Shown: positions 1 through 9,605, numbered from the stretch's first letter. The stretch: DNA of 64,000 nt from an uncultured Lachnospiraceae bacterium (GCA_910587085.1 CAJUMC010000002.1:53467-117466), one strand, 5' to 3'. The notes: generated from the letters alone by a model not told the origin. Translations and numbers: made by a program.

Positions 1-6
1 AGAGTG

Positions 7-996
7 ATGTTTCGGAGAAAGCTTGGAATTGTATTCGGGATAATGCTTGTGTTTTCCATTGCCGGCGCCTGCCTTGTATCTGCCTTTGGAAAACGGGGGA
101 CAGAAGAGGAGGAGGAGGGACTTCTGGTTGCGGCATCCTTTTATCCGGTCTGGATTATTACAGAAAATGTATGTGCGGGAGTGGAAGGGGTTCATGTTGT
201 CAATCTGACGCAGAATCACAGGGGATGTCTTCATGACTATCAGCTGACGGCAGCGGACATGCTTACGCTGGAGACGGCGGATATTTTTGTGATTAACGGC
301 GGGGATATGGAGCTTTTTATAGAGGAGATTGCGGGAAAGGTGCCGGAACTGCGTGTGATTGATACCTGCAGCGGTATGGAGCTGCTGGAGAGCGGCGGAC
401 ATTCCCATGAACATGGTGCTCCGGCCGCGGCTGCCAAATCCTCACCGGCAGATCCGGCGGACGATTCCGGCCATACCATGAACGGCCATGTCTGGATGGA
501 TCCGGTGAGATACCAGCAGCAGATCCGGGCGGCCGCGGCTGCTCTCGGCGCAGCGGACCCTGCACACGCGGCCGGGTACAACGAAAACGCGGAGCGCTAC
601 TGCGGTGAGGTGGCTGCTCTCTGGGACGAATATCAGGATGTGACAGCCGCGCTGAATGGAACGGAGGTTGTCCTTTTTCATGACGCGTTTTATTATCTTT
701 GCGACGCCTGCGGAATGGAGGTTCTGCACGGCGTTGATATGGATGCGGACACGGCGCTTTCCGCCGGGGAAATAGCGGAGTTGACGGACGAGGTTCGGTA
801 TCACGGCGTCAAATATTTTCTGGCGGAGGAAACGGGCAGAGCGGCGGCAGAACAGCTTGCGGCGGAAACGGGTGCACAGGTGATTTATCTGAACCCGCTC
901 ACGGAGGGCGATGCTGCGGCGGACTCATACCTGCAGGGAATGAGGGAAAACCTGGAGCTGCTGACCGGCCTGACGGAACAAAAAGACGGTTTATAA
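7..996 (+). CDS. znuA: Zinc-type ABC transporter substrate-binding protein (ZnuA-like)
   Basis: This is the extracytoplasmic metal-binding component of an ABC importer of the ZnuA/TroA family, followed by its ATPase and permease genes. The N-terminus is a hydrophobic signal segment (about residues 5-25) ending near Cys22, which may be a weak lipobox. The family signature HDYQLTAADM follows, then a His/Asp-rich loop (GGHSHEHG to DDSGHTMNGH, about residues 132-162) leading into HVWMDP. Such a His-rich loop is typical of zinc rather than manganese binders. The conserved second-lobe pieces are also present, including an HDAF motif and a late E-E-T segment. I chose ATG at 7; a GTG at 4 is in frame and the RBS lies outside the window. 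Zinc specificity is inferred from the His-rich loop. Confidence 0.88.
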   Translation: MFRRKLGIVFGIMLVFSIAGACLVSAFGKRGTEEEEEGLLVAASFYPVWIITENVCAGVEGVHVVNLTQNHRGCLHDYQLTAADMLTLETADIFVINGGDMELFIEEIAGKVPELRVIDTCSGMELLESGGHSHEHGAPAAAAKSSPADPADDSGHTMNGHVWMDPVRYQQQIRAAAAALGAADPAHAAGYNENAERYCGEVAALWDEYQDVTAALNGTEVVLFHDAFYYLCDACGMEVLHGVDMDADTALSAGEIAELTDEVRYHGVKYFLAEETGRAAAEQLAAETGAQVIYLNPLTEGDAAADSYLQGMRENLELLTGLTEQKDGL

Positions 997-1249
997 TAGC
1001 GCAGCATCGCTGTTTCCGGCGAAAGAAGGTCACTATGGAAAGCCGGTACGATGAGCAGAGAAGATATAAAAAACCGCAGAGCTATGCCGTTGTTCCCGGA
1101 GAGTCGGAAAACGGATTGTGATAAGCGAAGGCCGGGATGAGGCTGTACCGGCTGCAGCGGAGCAGGAGGGCAGGCAAGTCTTGAAAGATAAGGAGAACCA
1201 GAAAAGCAGCAGTTCCCAAAGCATCGCCGGCAAAACGGGAAGGCGGGGC

Positions 1250-2008
1250 ATGAAAAATGAAGGGGCGGACAGGAGAAAATACCGGCTGCTGCAGCCGCCG
1301 TGCGGCCTGCACTGTATAAAAATGAATGACATCGGCGTGCGCATCGGCAGAGAAACCATTATTGAGCATGTTAATCTTCACATACACTGCGGGAAGCTGA
1401 CCGTAATTATCGGGCGCAACGGTGCGGGGAAGTCTACGCTGATCAAGGCCGTACTTGGCGAGATCCGGCACAGCGGAACTGTTGAATTCCGTGATATGCG
1501 GGACAGAAGCATACAGGATCTGCGGATTGGCTATGTACCGCAGCAGCTGAATATAGAGAAAAATACTCCGACGAGCGTCTATGATATGTTCGCAAGCTAT
1601 ATCAGCAATGTGCCGGTATTTCTGAAGAGATCCCGGAAGCTTGCCGAACGGATACAAAGTGCTCTGTCGCTGTTCGAGGCACAGGAACTGATTGACCGGC
1701 AGCTGTGCGATTTGTCCGGCGGAGAGCTGCAGCGGGTGCTTCTCTCGATTGCCTGTGATCCGGTGCCGAATCTGCTGCTGCTCGACGAGCCGGTTTCCGG
1801 CATTGACCGCAACGGCATGGAGCTTTTTTACCGCAATATCAACATGCTGAAAAAGAACTATGATCTTGCAATGATACTGGTCAGTCATGACCTGGATTAT
1901 GTGGAGCGTTACGCGGACAGCGTAATCCTGCTTGACCGCACGGTGCTGGCGGAAGGGCCTCCGGCAAAGGTTTTTGCCGGGGATGAGTTCCGCCGGGTGT
2001 TTGGCTGA
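1250..2008 (+). CDS. znuC: Metal ABC transporter ATP-binding protein (ZnuC-like)
   Basis: This is the cytoplasmic ATPase of the zinc-type importer. It has Walker A GRNGAGKST, Q-loop YVPQQLNIEK, ABC signature LSGGELQRVL, Walker B LLLLDEPVSG and H-loop LVSHDLDYV, in the right order for a family member of about 250 residues. The frame is open back to a GTG at 1118, but those 44 extra residues are Ser/Glu/Lys-rich and unlike the family. ATG 1250 has an AAGGCGGGG stretch just upstream, so I start there. The gene lies between the binding-protein and permease genes. The 250 bases before it (997-1249) show nothing I can name. The segment just before Walker A is slightly divergent (CIKMNDIGVRIG) but in register. 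Confidence 0.88.
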   Translation: MKNEGADRRKYRLLQPPCGLHCIKMNDIGVRIGRETIIEHVNLHIHCGKLTVIIGRNGAGKSTLIKAVLGEIRHSGTVEFRDMRDRSIQDLRIGYVPQQLNIEKNTPTSVYDMFASYISNVPVFLKRSRKLAERIQSALSLFEAQELIDRQLCDLSGGELQRVLLSIACDPVPNLLLLDEPVSGIDRNGMELFYRNINMLKKNYDLAMILVSHDLDYVERYADSVILLDRTVLAEGPPAKVFAGDEFRRVFG

Positions 2009-2147
2009 ACCGGCAGGCTTTTGTACGGCAAATCGGCCGGCGCCGGAGCGGGGTCTGCTGTGCAGAAAATCAAAGCGGCAGCACATCAAGTTTTTTAAAA
2101 AGGCGGGCCGCCCGGTCGGAAATTCTGCCGGATAAAAAGGAGGAAGG

Positions 2148-2990
2148 ATGGAAACAATCTACCGGATAATGGAAGCGCTGCTTCCGTTTGAGTACATGCG
2201 GTACGATTTTATGAAGAACGCACTGCTGGCGGTGCTGCTGATTACCCCGCTGTTCGGGCTGGTCGGCACTATGATCGTCAATAACCGGCTGGCATTTTTT
2301 TCCGATGCGCTGGGGCACTCCGCGCTGACCGGCATGGCAGTGGGCGTGCTGCTTGGAGTGACGGATGCAAGCCTTGCCATGGTGTTGTTTGCTGTACTTT
2401 TTGCACTGCTGCTCAACGGTATCCGGCATTCGGGAATTGTGGCGAGCGACACGGTAATTTCTGTTTTCGCTTCCCTGTCCACTGCGGCGGGGCTGGTGAT
2501 TTTGTCGCGGGGAGGCAGCTTTTCCAGATATTCCGCGCTGCTTGTGGGTGATATTCTCAGTATTGCTCCGGCGGAGCTGTTCCGCCTGCTGCTTGTACTG
2601 ATCGCCGCACTCCTTTTCTGGGGAGCGGCCTTCAACCGGCTGCATGCGGTGAGCCTGAATGCGAGCCTGGCAAAGAGCAAAAGAATTCCCGTGGCGCTGG
2701 TTGACAACCTGTTTGTTGTTCTGATCGCCGTAATTGTTATGCTGTCGATTCGCTGGGTCGGCATTTTGATTATCAATGCACTTCTGATTCTGCCGGCGGC
2801 ATCGGCGCGGAATCTAGCGGCAAATATGCGGGAATACCACCTGTTTTCCCTGCTGTTCTCAGTTTTTTCCGGTATTCTCGGCCTGCTGCTGTCATACTAT
2901 CTGAATATGGCGGCGGGGCCGATGATTGCGGTTATCGCGGCGCTTCTGTTCTTTGCCACTGTACTGGTGCGCCCTGCCGTAAAAAGCTGA
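2148..2990 (+). CDS. znuB: Metal ABC transporter permease (ZnuB-like)
   Basis: This is the membrane permease of the zinc/manganese ABC-3 family and completes the three-gene importer. The 280-residue protein is almost entirely hydrophobic, with about eight to nine membrane segments. It carries family-typical stretches such as FFSDALGHSALTG near the N-terminus and a late ILIINALLILPAASA segment. The start is clear: GGAGGAAGG lies immediately upstream of the ATG. Length fits the family. It follows the ATPase gene by about 140 bases and is probably co-transcribed with it. I saw no obvious Zur site, but the region upstream of the first gene is outside the window. Confidence 0.9.
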   Translation: METIYRIMEALLPFEYMRYDFMKNALLAVLLITPLFGLVGTMIVNNRLAFFSDALGHSALTGMAVGVLLGVTDASLAMVLFAVLFALLLNGIRHSGIVASDTVISVFASLSTAAGLVILSRGGSFSRYSALLVGDILSIAPAELFRLLLVLIAALLFWGAAFNRLHAVSLNASLAKSKRIPVALVDNLFVVLIAVIVMLSIRWVGILIINALLILPAASARNLAANMREYHLFSLLFSVFSGILGLLLSYYLNMAAGPMIAVIAALLFFATVLVRPAVKS

Positions 2991-3041
2991 AAGGGGAATG
3001 GACGATAAAATGCCGCGGATGCGGCGGAATTGGGAGGACTT

Positions 3042-4163
3042 ATGCAGCGTGTGAAAATTTACCTGCAAATATTGACGAACCTGTTGCTGACCATACTGCT
3101 GGTGCTTCTGCTTTTTATAGCGCTGCCCCGGCTGCTTAGGTTTTTCCTGCCGTTTGTGATCGGCTTTATTATCTCGCTTATTGCTAATCCGGTTGTCCGT
3201 TTTATGGAAAAAAAAGTAAAAATAGTACGAAAACATGGTTCGGCAATAATTATCGTGCTTGTGCTGGGGGCAATTGTCGGGCTGCTGTACCTGTGCGGAA
3301 CACTGATTGTTCACGAAGTAGTCTCTCTTGTTCAGGATGTGCCGAATATTGTCAGCTCCGTCAGCCAGTTTTTCGAAAATGCCACCCGGGAACTTTCCGG
3401 CATTATCTCGAAGCTGCCGGAGGGGCTGCAGCAGACCTTCGGGGATCTGAGCGAGAATATTTCGGATGCCGTAATAAAGTTTGTCAGCTCCATCGAACTG
3501 CCTACGCTGTCCACGGCGGGCGGTTATGTGAAAAACATAGCAAATTTCCTGCTTCAGTTCATTATTACCATCCTGGCGTCCTATTTTATCATTGCGGACA
3601 GAGATAAGCTGTACGATAAGCTGAGCCGCATTGTGCCGGAGGGGATAAAAAATACCTGGCACCTGATTGCAGATAATTTCAAAAGCGCCGTAGGCGGATA
3701 TTTTAAGGCGCAGTTTAAGATTATGTGGATCATTACGCTGATTCTGTTTATTGTTTTTGAGCTGCTGCGCGTCAATTATTCGTTTCTGCTGGCGCTTGCT
3801 ATCGCGTTTATTGACCTTCTGCCGGTGTTCGGAACGGGGACGATTATCTGGCCGTGGATTGTGGTGGATATCGTGAACGGGAATTACAGGCGGGCTGCGT
3901 TGCTCGGAGTGCTTTATCTGGTATGTCAGCTTGTCAAGCAGCTGCTTCAGCCGAAAATGGTCGGCGACAGCATCGGCATCAGTCCGTTTGCCGCTCTGTT
4001 TTTTATGTATGTCGGTTATCAGTTCAACGGGATTCTCGGTATGATTTTTGGTATCCCGATCGGTATGGTGCTGATTTCGTTCTACCGGATCGGAATGTTT
4101 GACCGGCTGATCCAGGGCTTTCGGATCATCGCATCCGACCTGAATGATTTCCGGAAATTCTGA
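3042..4163 (+). CDS. AI-2E family transporter (YtvI-like permease)
   Basis: This polytopic membrane protein of about 373 residues belongs to the AI-2E/PerM superfamily (PF01594 type). Two hydrophobic helices open the protein, followed by a soluble amphipathic segment (about residues 90-170, with VVSLVQDVPNIVSS). A cluster of membrane segments follows, including the family-typical IDLLPVFGTGTIIWPW and a closing IFGIPIGMVLISF. A TTG at 3030 is in frame, but the GGGAGG ribosome site lies after it (3032-3037), so ATG 3042 is the start. Substrates in this family range from autoinducer-2 export to ion antiport, and nothing here picks one. It follows the zinc permease by about 50 bases and could be read through from it. 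Confidence 0.88.
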   Translation: MQRVKIYLQILTNLLLTILLVLLLFIALPRLLRFFLPFVIGFIISLIANPVVRFMEKKVKIVRKHGSAIIIVLVLGAIVGLLYLCGTLIVHEVVSLVQDVPNIVSSVSQFFENATRELSGIISKLPEGLQQTFGDLSENISDAVIKFVSSIELPTLSTAGGYVKNIANFLLQFIITILASYFIIADRDKLYDKLSRIVPEGIKNTWHLIADNFKSAVGGYFKAQFKIMWIITLILFIVFELLRVNYSFLLALAIAFIDLLPVFGTGTIIWPWIVVDIVNGNYRRAALLGVLYLVCQLVKQLLQPKMVGDSIGISPFAALFFMYVGYQFNGILGMIFGIPIGMVLISFYRIGMFDRLIQGFRIIASDLNDFRKF

Positions 4164-4275
4164 AGGTTCCGGCAGGGCGGGCCGGCGCAGGACAAGCCGG
4201 CAGGAGAAGCAGAATAAGAGAACCGCAGCAGAGTAAGATCGCGGAAAAACTGGGCAGCACGGGAAAGGAGAAAAT

Positions 4276-6315
4276 ATGAGAGACGGATTTTTAAAGGCGG
4301 CGGCGGGTACACCGGATATCCGCGTGGCGGACTGCGGATTTAATACCGAAAAAATTATCGAAGCAATACACCGGGCGGAGAACGAAGGTGCGAAGCTGCT
4401 TGTTCTGCCGGAACTCTGCGTGACGGGCTATACCTGCGGAGATCTGTTTCTGCAGGACGCGCTGCTGAAGGCCGCCCTGTGCAGTGCCGCAGCGATTGCG
4501 GAAGCAACGCGGAGGCTGGATCTTCTCGCCGTGTTCGGAATGCCGTTTTTAAAGGAGAACAAGCTGTATAATACAGCCGTGGCCGTACAGAACGGACGCA
4601 TTCTCGGGATTGTGCCGAAAAGCAATATTCCCAACTATTCGGAGTTCTACGAGGCAAGGCATTTCAATCCGGGAACGGAGCGCACGGAGCGGGTTTTTCT
4701 GCTGGGGCAGGAGGTGCCGTTCGGCACGAGGCTGCTCTTTGCCTGCCGTGAGCTGCCGGATTTTGTAACGGGGATTGAGATCTGTGAAGATCTCTGGGGT
4801 GCGGAACCGCCGAGCGGGCGTCTGGCGCGGGCCGGCGCAATGCTGATTGCGAACCTGTCGGCAAGCGATGAGACGATCGGCAAGGCTGAATATCGCCGCT
4901 CGCTTGTATGCGGACAGTCTGCGCGTACGCTGACAGCATATCTGTATGCGGATGCCGGCGAGGGAGAATCGACGACGGATCTTGTGTTTACCGGGCATAA
5001 TCTGATTGCGGAGAACGGTGCGCTGCTGGCGGAATCGGATTGCCTTGAGAACGGACTGCTTTTCGCAGAACTTGATCTCGGCAGGCTGGCAAGCGAACGG
5101 CGCAGAATCACCACCTTCTGTGCCGATGCGGCGGGCTATGAGAAAGTCTGGTTTTCGCTTCCATCCCTTGCCGGGGCAGAACATTCCGGAAGCCGGTGCA
5201 TACATCTTCCGGAGCTGCAGCTGACACGCTCCTTTGAGAAGCTGCCTTTTGTTCCGTCGGACGCGGCAAAGCGGGAGCAGCGCTGCCGCGAGATTGTCCG
5301 CCTGCAGGCGCTCGGCCTGAAAAAGCGGCTGCTGCATGCGGGCTGCAGCTGCGCTGTGATCGGGGTTTCCGGAGGGCTCGATTCCACGCTGGCGCTGCTT
5401 GTGACAAAACTTGCTTTTGAGCTTGCAGGGCTTGATCCGGCCGGGATACTCGCGGTTACAATGCCGTGCTTCGGCACTACCGGGCGTACCCTGCGCAATG
5501 CGTGCGGGCTTGCAGAAAAGCTCGGTGCAAAGCTGATTGAGGTCAATATTGAAGAGGCTGTGCGGATTCATCTGCGGGATATCGGACACTCGGGGGAAAA
5601 GCATGACGTCACTTATGAAAATGCGCAGGCGCGCGAGCGCACGCAGGTGCTGATGGATATTGCCAACCTGCACGGCGGAATGGTGATCGGTACGGGTGAC
5701 ATGTCCGAACTGGCTCTTGGCTGGGCTACCTACAACGGGGATCACATGTCGATGTACGGAGTCAATGCGTCCGTACCGAAAACGCTGGTTCGCTATCTTG
5801 TGGCATATTTTGCGGATACGGCAGACAATGAGGAGCTTGCAAAGGTGCTGAGGGATATTCTTGCCACCCCGGTCAGCCCGGAGCTTCTGCCGCCGAAGGA
5901 CGGCGTGATCGCGCAGAGGACGGAGGAAATTGTCGGGCCTTACGAACTGCATGATTTTTTCCTGTATTACGCGCTGCGCTACGGGTATACGCCGCGGAAA
6001 ATATACCGTCTTGCGGTGCGCGCATTTCAGGGGGATTATTGCGGGCAGACGATTATAAAATGGCTGAGAACCTTCTACCGGCGATTCTTTTCCCAGCAAT
6101 TCAAGCGTTCCTGCCTGCCGGACGGTCCGAAGGTCGGTTCTGTGGCGGTTTCTCCGCGCGGCGATCTCAGGCTGCCGAGCGACGCGAGCGCCGCGCTGTG
6201 GGAGCGGGAGCTTGCCGGGCTTGAGCAGGAGCTGGCAGAACCGGAGCAAGTGCCTGCAGAGAAAGCCCCGGCGTCCGCAGCAGGAACCGGGGAGGGTGCC
6301 GGAAATGGGATTTAA
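4276..6315 (+). CDS. nadE: Glutamine-dependent NAD+ synthetase
   Basis: This 679-residue two-domain enzyme makes NAD+ from deamido-NAD+, ATP and glutamine, the last step of NAD synthesis. The N-terminal half is a nitrilase-fold glutaminase with the Glu46 (LPELCVTGY), Lys115 (PKSNIPNY) and Cys170 (IEICEDLW) triad. The C-terminal half carries the PP-loop SGGLDS (residues 365-370) and GTGDMSELALGW. Length matches the long glutamine-using form. A GGAAAGGAG site precedes the ATG. The last 45 residues are Glu/Ala/Pro-rich and look disordered. The 3' end overlaps the following tRNA-modification gene by 11 bases, suggesting translational coupling. Confidence 0.96.
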   Translation: MRDGFLKAAAGTPDIRVADCGFNTEKIIEAIHRAENEGAKLLVLPELCVTGYTCGDLFLQDALLKAALCSAAAIAEATRRLDLLAVFGMPFLKENKLYNTAVAVQNGRILGIVPKSNIPNYSEFYEARHFNPGTERTERVFLLGQEVPFGTRLLFACRELPDFVTGIEICEDLWGAEPPSGRLARAGAMLIANLSASDETIGKAEYRRSLVCGQSARTLTAYLYADAGEGESTTDLVFTGHNLIAENGALLAESDCLENGLLFAELDLGRLASERRRITTFCADAAGYEKVWFSLPSLAGAEHSGSRCIHLPELQLTRSFEKLPFVPSDAAKREQRCREIVRLQALGLKKRLLHAGCSCAVIGVSGGLDSTLALLVTKLAFELAGLDPAGILAVTMPCFGTTGRTLRNACGLAEKLGAKLIEVNIEEAVRIHLRDIGHSGEKHDVTYENAQARERTQVLMDIANLHGGMVIGTGDMSELALGWATYNGDHMSMYGVNASVPKTLVRYLVAYFADTADNEELAKVLRDILATPVSPELLPPKDGVIAQRTEEIVGPYELHDFFLYYALRYGYTPRKIYRLAVRAFQGDYCGQTIIKWLRTFYRRFFSQQFKRSCLPDGPKVGSVAVSPRGDLRLPSDASAALWERELAGLEQELAEPEQVPAEKAPASAAGTGEGAGNGI

Positions 6316-7327
6316 GATCGGTGGCATTGTGATCAGCGGACCGCTTGTGCTTGGACCGATGGCCGGCGTGACGGATCTTCCGTTTCGGCTCCTGTGCCGG
6401 GAATGCGGCGCAGATCTGATCTATACGGAGATGGTGAGCGCAAAAGGAATCTGGTACAATAACAAAAACACGGAAGAACTGCTCCGGACAGTGCAGGAGG
6501 AGCGCCCGGCAGCGCTGCAGCTTTTCGGCGAGGACCCGGTTATTATGGCGGAAATTGCCGGAAGGCTGAAGGAGTATCCTTTTGATATCCTTGATATCAA
6601 TATGGGATGCCCGGTGCCGAAGGTTGTGAACAACGGCGAAGGCTCCGCACTTATGAAAAATCCGAAACGCGTCGGTGAAATTGTAAAAGCGGTCGCAAAA
6701 GCAGCGGGAAAGCCCGTAACGGTCAAAATACGAAAAGGCTTTGACGAGGAGAATGCAAATGCCGTGCTTGTGGCGCAGATTGCGGAACAGAACGGGGGGG
6801 CGGCGGTCGCCGTGCACGGAAGAACGCGTGCCCAGTATTACGGCGGCAGTGCTGACTGGGATATTATCCGCAGAGTCAAGGAGGCGGTCCGCATTCCGGT
6901 AATCGGCAACGGGGATGTAAAGACACCGGAGGATGTGCGGCGGATGCTGGAGGAAACCGGATGTGACGGTGTAATGATCGCGCGGGGCGCACAGGGAAAC
7001 CCGTGGCTGTTCGCTCAGGCCAGGGAATATCTTATCTCGGGGAAGGTTCCGCCGAAACCGGGTGTCGGAGAAATTGCCGCGATGATCCTGCGCCATGCGC
7101 GGATGGAAACGGAGTGCAAGGGAGAATTTACGGCGATGCGCGAGATGCGGAAGCATGTCGCCTGGTACACGGCGGGTCTGCCGCATTCTGCGCATCTGCG
7201 GCAGGAGGCTCACCGGATTTCAGGAATGGATGATCTGGAGCGGCTGGTCGCGCGGCTGACAGAGTATGCGGAAGCGTGCGGGGATGACCGGCGGTTTTCT
7301 GACGGCGGACAGAGCGGCAGAGCTTAG
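6305..7327 (+). CDS. dusB: tRNA-dihydrouridine synthase (DusB-like)
   Basis: This FMN enzyme reduces uridines in the tRNA D-loop. Family landmarks are GPMAGVTDLPFR at the N-terminus, DINMGCPVPKVVNNGEGSAL with the catalytic Cys, the phosphate-binding VHGRTRAQYYGGSADW, IPVIGNGDV, and IARGAQGNPWLF. At 340 residues it matches the family. An in-frame ATG farther upstream (6212) lies inside nadE and would add unrelated residues, while GGGAGGGTGCCGGAA precedes the chosen ATG. It overlaps nadE by 11 bases and is very likely translated from the same mRNA. The last 25 residues are poorly conserved. Specificity (DusB rather than another Dus) is inferred from the usual Firmicutes form. Confidence 0.93.
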   Translation: MGFKIGGIVISGPLVLGPMAGVTDLPFRLLCRECGADLIYTEMVSAKGIWYNNKNTEELLRTVQEERPAALQLFGEDPVIMAEIAGRLKEYPFDILDINMGCPVPKVVNNGEGSALMKNPKRVGEIVKAVAKAAGKPVTVKIRKGFDEENANAVLVAQIAEQNGGAAVAVHGRTRAQYYGGSADWDIIRRVKEAVRIPVIGNGDVKTPEDVRRMLEETGCDGVMIARGAQGNPWLFAQAREYLISGKVPPKPGVGEIAAMILRHARMETECKGEFTAMREMRKHVAWYTAGLPHSAHLRQEAHRISGMDDLERLVARLTEYAEACGDDRRFSDGGQSGRA

Positions 7328-7431
7328 CTATGGATGGCTGAGTTTCCCGGACCAGGCTCTTTAGTTTCCGCAAAAATTACCCGGACCCGGTGTCATTCTG
7401 CACAAAATCCGGGGCAAAAACAAAAAAACAG

Positions 7432-7459
7432 TTGATTTTTCATTGGAAATCAGTATAAT
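7432..7459 (+). promoter_or_regulatory. Sigma-A type promoter for asd
   Basis: TTGATT (7432-7437) and TATAAT (7454-7459) are separated by 16 bases in an A+T-rich patch. This leaves a 5' leader of about 150 bases before the aspartate-semialdehyde dehydrogenase gene. The leader contains a GGCCGGTCTTCGCCGGCC hairpin near 7541-7563. I found no lysine-riboswitch (L-box) features in it. Confidence 0.6.
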
Positions 7460-7615
7460 AATATCAATTCAAAGATAATTCAAAGACAAATGTCCGCGCT
7501 GCAAGGACAAAACAAAACGGATGTTTTCAGAGGACTTTGACGGCTGGCCGGTCTTCGCCGGCCCGAAAAAATATTATGGGCGGCAGCCAGGCTGCGGCAG
7601 AAGGTGAGGTAGGGC

Positions 7616-8698
7616 ATGAGTAAACTGAGAGTCGGTATTTTAGGTGCTACGGGAATGGTGGGCCAGAGATTTATTTCGCTGCTGGAAAATCATCCGTGGT
7701 TTGAGGTTGTCACAGTGGCGGCTAGCGCCAGAAGCGCGGGAAAGACTTACGAGGAGGCCGTCGGCGACCGCTGGAAGATGACATCGCCGATGCCGGAGGG
7801 CGTAAAGAAGCTTGTAGTTAAAAATGTTGCCGAGGTGGATGAGGTTGCCGCGGGCGTAGATTTCGTGTTCAGCGCAGTCGATATGACGAAGGACGAGATC
7901 AAAGCGATTGAGGAGGCCTATGCAAAGACGGAGACGCCGGTGGTATCCAACAACAGCGCACACCGCTGGACGGAGGACGTGCCGATGGTGGTACCGGAAC
8001 TCAATCCGGAGCATCTTGCACTGCTGGAAACACAGAAAAAGCGTCTCGGCACAAAGCGGGGTTTTATTGTAGTAAAGCCGAACTGTTCCATTCAGAGCTA
8101 CACGCCGATGCTTATGGCGCTGAAGGAATTTGAGCCGAAGGAAGTTGTGGCGACGACCTATCAGGCAATCTCGGGCGCCGGCAAGACCTTTAAAGACTGG
8201 CCGGAGATGCTTGACAACGTGATTCCGTATATCGGCGGCGAGGAGGAGAAGAGCGAGCAGGAGCCGCTGCGCATTATGGGGCATGTGGAAGACGGAAGAA
8301 TTGTGAAAGCGCAGTATCCGGTAATTACCTGCCAGTGTCTGCGCGTTCCGGTATCCGACGGGCATACAGCTGCCGTATTTGTGAAGTTCGGGAAGAAACC
8401 GACAAAAGAGCAGATCCTGAAGGCGTGGAAGGAATTCAGGGGACTTCCGCAGGAGCTTGACCTGCCGAGTGCTCCGAAGCAGTTTATCACTTATTTCGAG
8501 GAGGACAACCGCCCGCAGGCAAAGCTGGATCGGGATTCCGAGAAGGGAATGGGTGTTTTTGCAGGCCGTCTGAGAGAAGATAATGTTTACGATTATAAAT
8601 TTGTCGGCCTTTCCCACAATACGAAGCGGGGGGCAGCCGGCGGCGCGGTTCTGATCGCGGAGCTGCTGAAGGCGCAGGGGCATATCACGGCCAAATAG
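7616..8698 (+). CDS. asd: Aspartate-semialdehyde dehydrogenase
   Basis: The enzyme reduces aspartyl phosphate to aspartate semialdehyde, the branch point toward lysine/diaminopimelate, threonine and methionine. It has the NADP-binding GILGATGMVGQRF, the catalytic Cys157 in KPNCSIQSYTP, YQAISGAGKTF, and a late HNTKRGAAGGAVL. Length (360) and these motifs put it in the archaeal/fungal-type branch that is common in Clostridia, rather than the E. coli-type branch. AAGGTGAGGT precedes the ATG. The gene stands alone, with its own promoter at 7432-7459 and a convergent minus-strand gene downstream. Confidence 0.95.
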   Translation: MSKLRVGILGATGMVGQRFISLLENHPWFEVVTVAASARSAGKTYEEAVGDRWKMTSPMPEGVKKLVVKNVAEVDEVAAGVDFVFSAVDMTKDEIKAIEEAYAKTETPVVSNNSAHRWTEDVPMVVPELNPEHLALLETQKKRLGTKRGFIVVKPNCSIQSYTPMLMALKEFEPKEVVATTYQAISGAGKTFKDWPEMLDNVIPYIGGEEEKSEQEPLRIMGHVEDGRIVKAQYPVITCQCLRVPVSDGHTAAVFVKFGKKPTKEQILKAWKEFRGLPQELDLPSAPKQFITYFEEDNRPQAKLDRDSEKGMGVFAGRLREDNVYDYKFVGLSHNTKRGAAGGAVLIAELLKAQGHITAK

Positions 8699-8711
8699 GA
8701 AAAGAAACAGA

Positions 8712-8775
8712 GCGGAAAAAAGAAAAGGTTTGCAAAAAGGGGAGTTTGCGGGAGCAGCTCCTCTTTTTGCAAACC
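8712..8775 (-). terminator. Long inverted repeat, terminator for the minus-strand gene at 8835
   Basis: GGTTTGCAAAAAGGGGAG (8727-8744) pairs with CTCCTCTTTTTGCAAACC (8758-8775) with one mismatch around a 13-base loop. Read on the minus strand, the stem is followed by a T-rich tract (complement of 8712-8726), as in an intrinsic terminator. It lies between two convergent genes, so it could also slow transcription coming from asd, although the plus-strand side lacks a T-run. Confidence 0.75.
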
Positions 8776-8834
8776 GGTTCGGGTGAAGCACAAAGAAACA
8801 GGCAAACGGCCGGAAAAACGGGAGGCTGCTGCGC

Positions 8835-9605
8835 TTACAGCGCCGGAAGCTCAAAAAGCCAGCGGAGCAGCCGGACAGCGTTTTCCTTATTTTTACTATT
8901 TAAAACAATTCCGACTACCGGTCGTTCCTCTGACCGGATAAGAGTACTGTATTCTTTCCAGAACGGCGTTTCGTCGAGATAAAGGCCGACCACATATTGT
9001 TCCTCTGAGGCGTCGCCGCTGCCTTCGCTTTTCCGTACGGCGGAAAGAAAAAAGCGGTCGGACAGTGCCGCGTAAAGATCCGCCGGCAGCGTCTCGGTCA
9101 GGGAGGTCATTGTCATGCCGTTGTAGGCATATTTTGAAAAGGTGCTCTCCGGCGCGATTACCGCGTCGATCTCCCGCGCCATAATATGCGCGGTGAAAAC
9201 AGCAGCGGCGTTTATGTCGCCTCCGGACACCTGGTAGGAAAGCCCGTCAAACAGGATAATTTCATGCTCGCCCGGTTCGATGCCGGAAGCGCTGATAAAA
9301 TCCTCCGCCATCTTTTCGGTTGGCTTCGAGTCAAACAGATAATCAACAAAAGCAACGCGCAGCAGAAATTCATCCTTCGGGGAGACAATCGTGTAAATAA
9401 TATAAATGCCGAGCGCTGCGATTGCCAGAACAGCCAGAAGCCCCTTCAGATAATACATGCGGAAATATTTCATTTTGTCTTCAAAGGTTTTTAGTTCGCT
9501 GAATTTCTGGCGCTCGGATTTCGGCTCGCGTTTCTGGTAGATGGCGGCGTCATCCTTCAGCGTCGTCTGTTTTTCCTTTGCATCGCTGTCCTTTAATGTA
9601 ATCAT
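8835..9605 (-). CDS. Single-pass membrane protein of unknown function
   Basis: I do not recognise this family. The 256-residue protein has a charged, Lys-rich cytoplasmic N-terminus (residues 1-50), one membrane helix (about 52-74) and an extracytoplasmic domain of about 180 residues. That domain has alternating beta and alpha character (VAFVDYLFD, EIILFDGLSY, IDAVIAPEST) and somewhat resembles a small periplasmic-binding-like fold; this is only an impression. An in-frame GTG at 9641 exists, but the GGAAAGGAT site lies between it and ATG 9605, so ATG is the start. It lies downstream of another unrecognised minus-strand membrane protein. Possible terminator at 8712-8775. Confidence 0.75.
   Translation of the reverse strand: MITLKDSDAKEKQTTLKDDAAIYQKREPKSERQKFSELKTFEDKMKYFRMYYLKGLLAVLAIAALGIYIIYTIVSPKDEFLLRVAFVDYLFDSKPTEKMAEDFISASGIEPGEHEIILFDGLSYQVSGGDINAAAVFTAHIMAREIDAVIAPESTFSKYAYNGMTMTSLTETLPADLYAALSDRFFLSAVRKSEGSGDASEEQYVVGLYLDETPFWKEYSTLIRSEERPVVGIVLNSKNKENAVRLLRWLFELPAL

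Noticed and set aside
1118..1249. GTG start giving znuC a 44-residue extension
   Set aside because: The extra segment is unlike any ABC ATPase and has no ribosome site, while ATG 1250 does.
7328..7615. Lysine riboswitch before asd
   Set aside because: The leader lacks the conserved L-box stems and sequence; only a promoter and a simple hairpin are visible.
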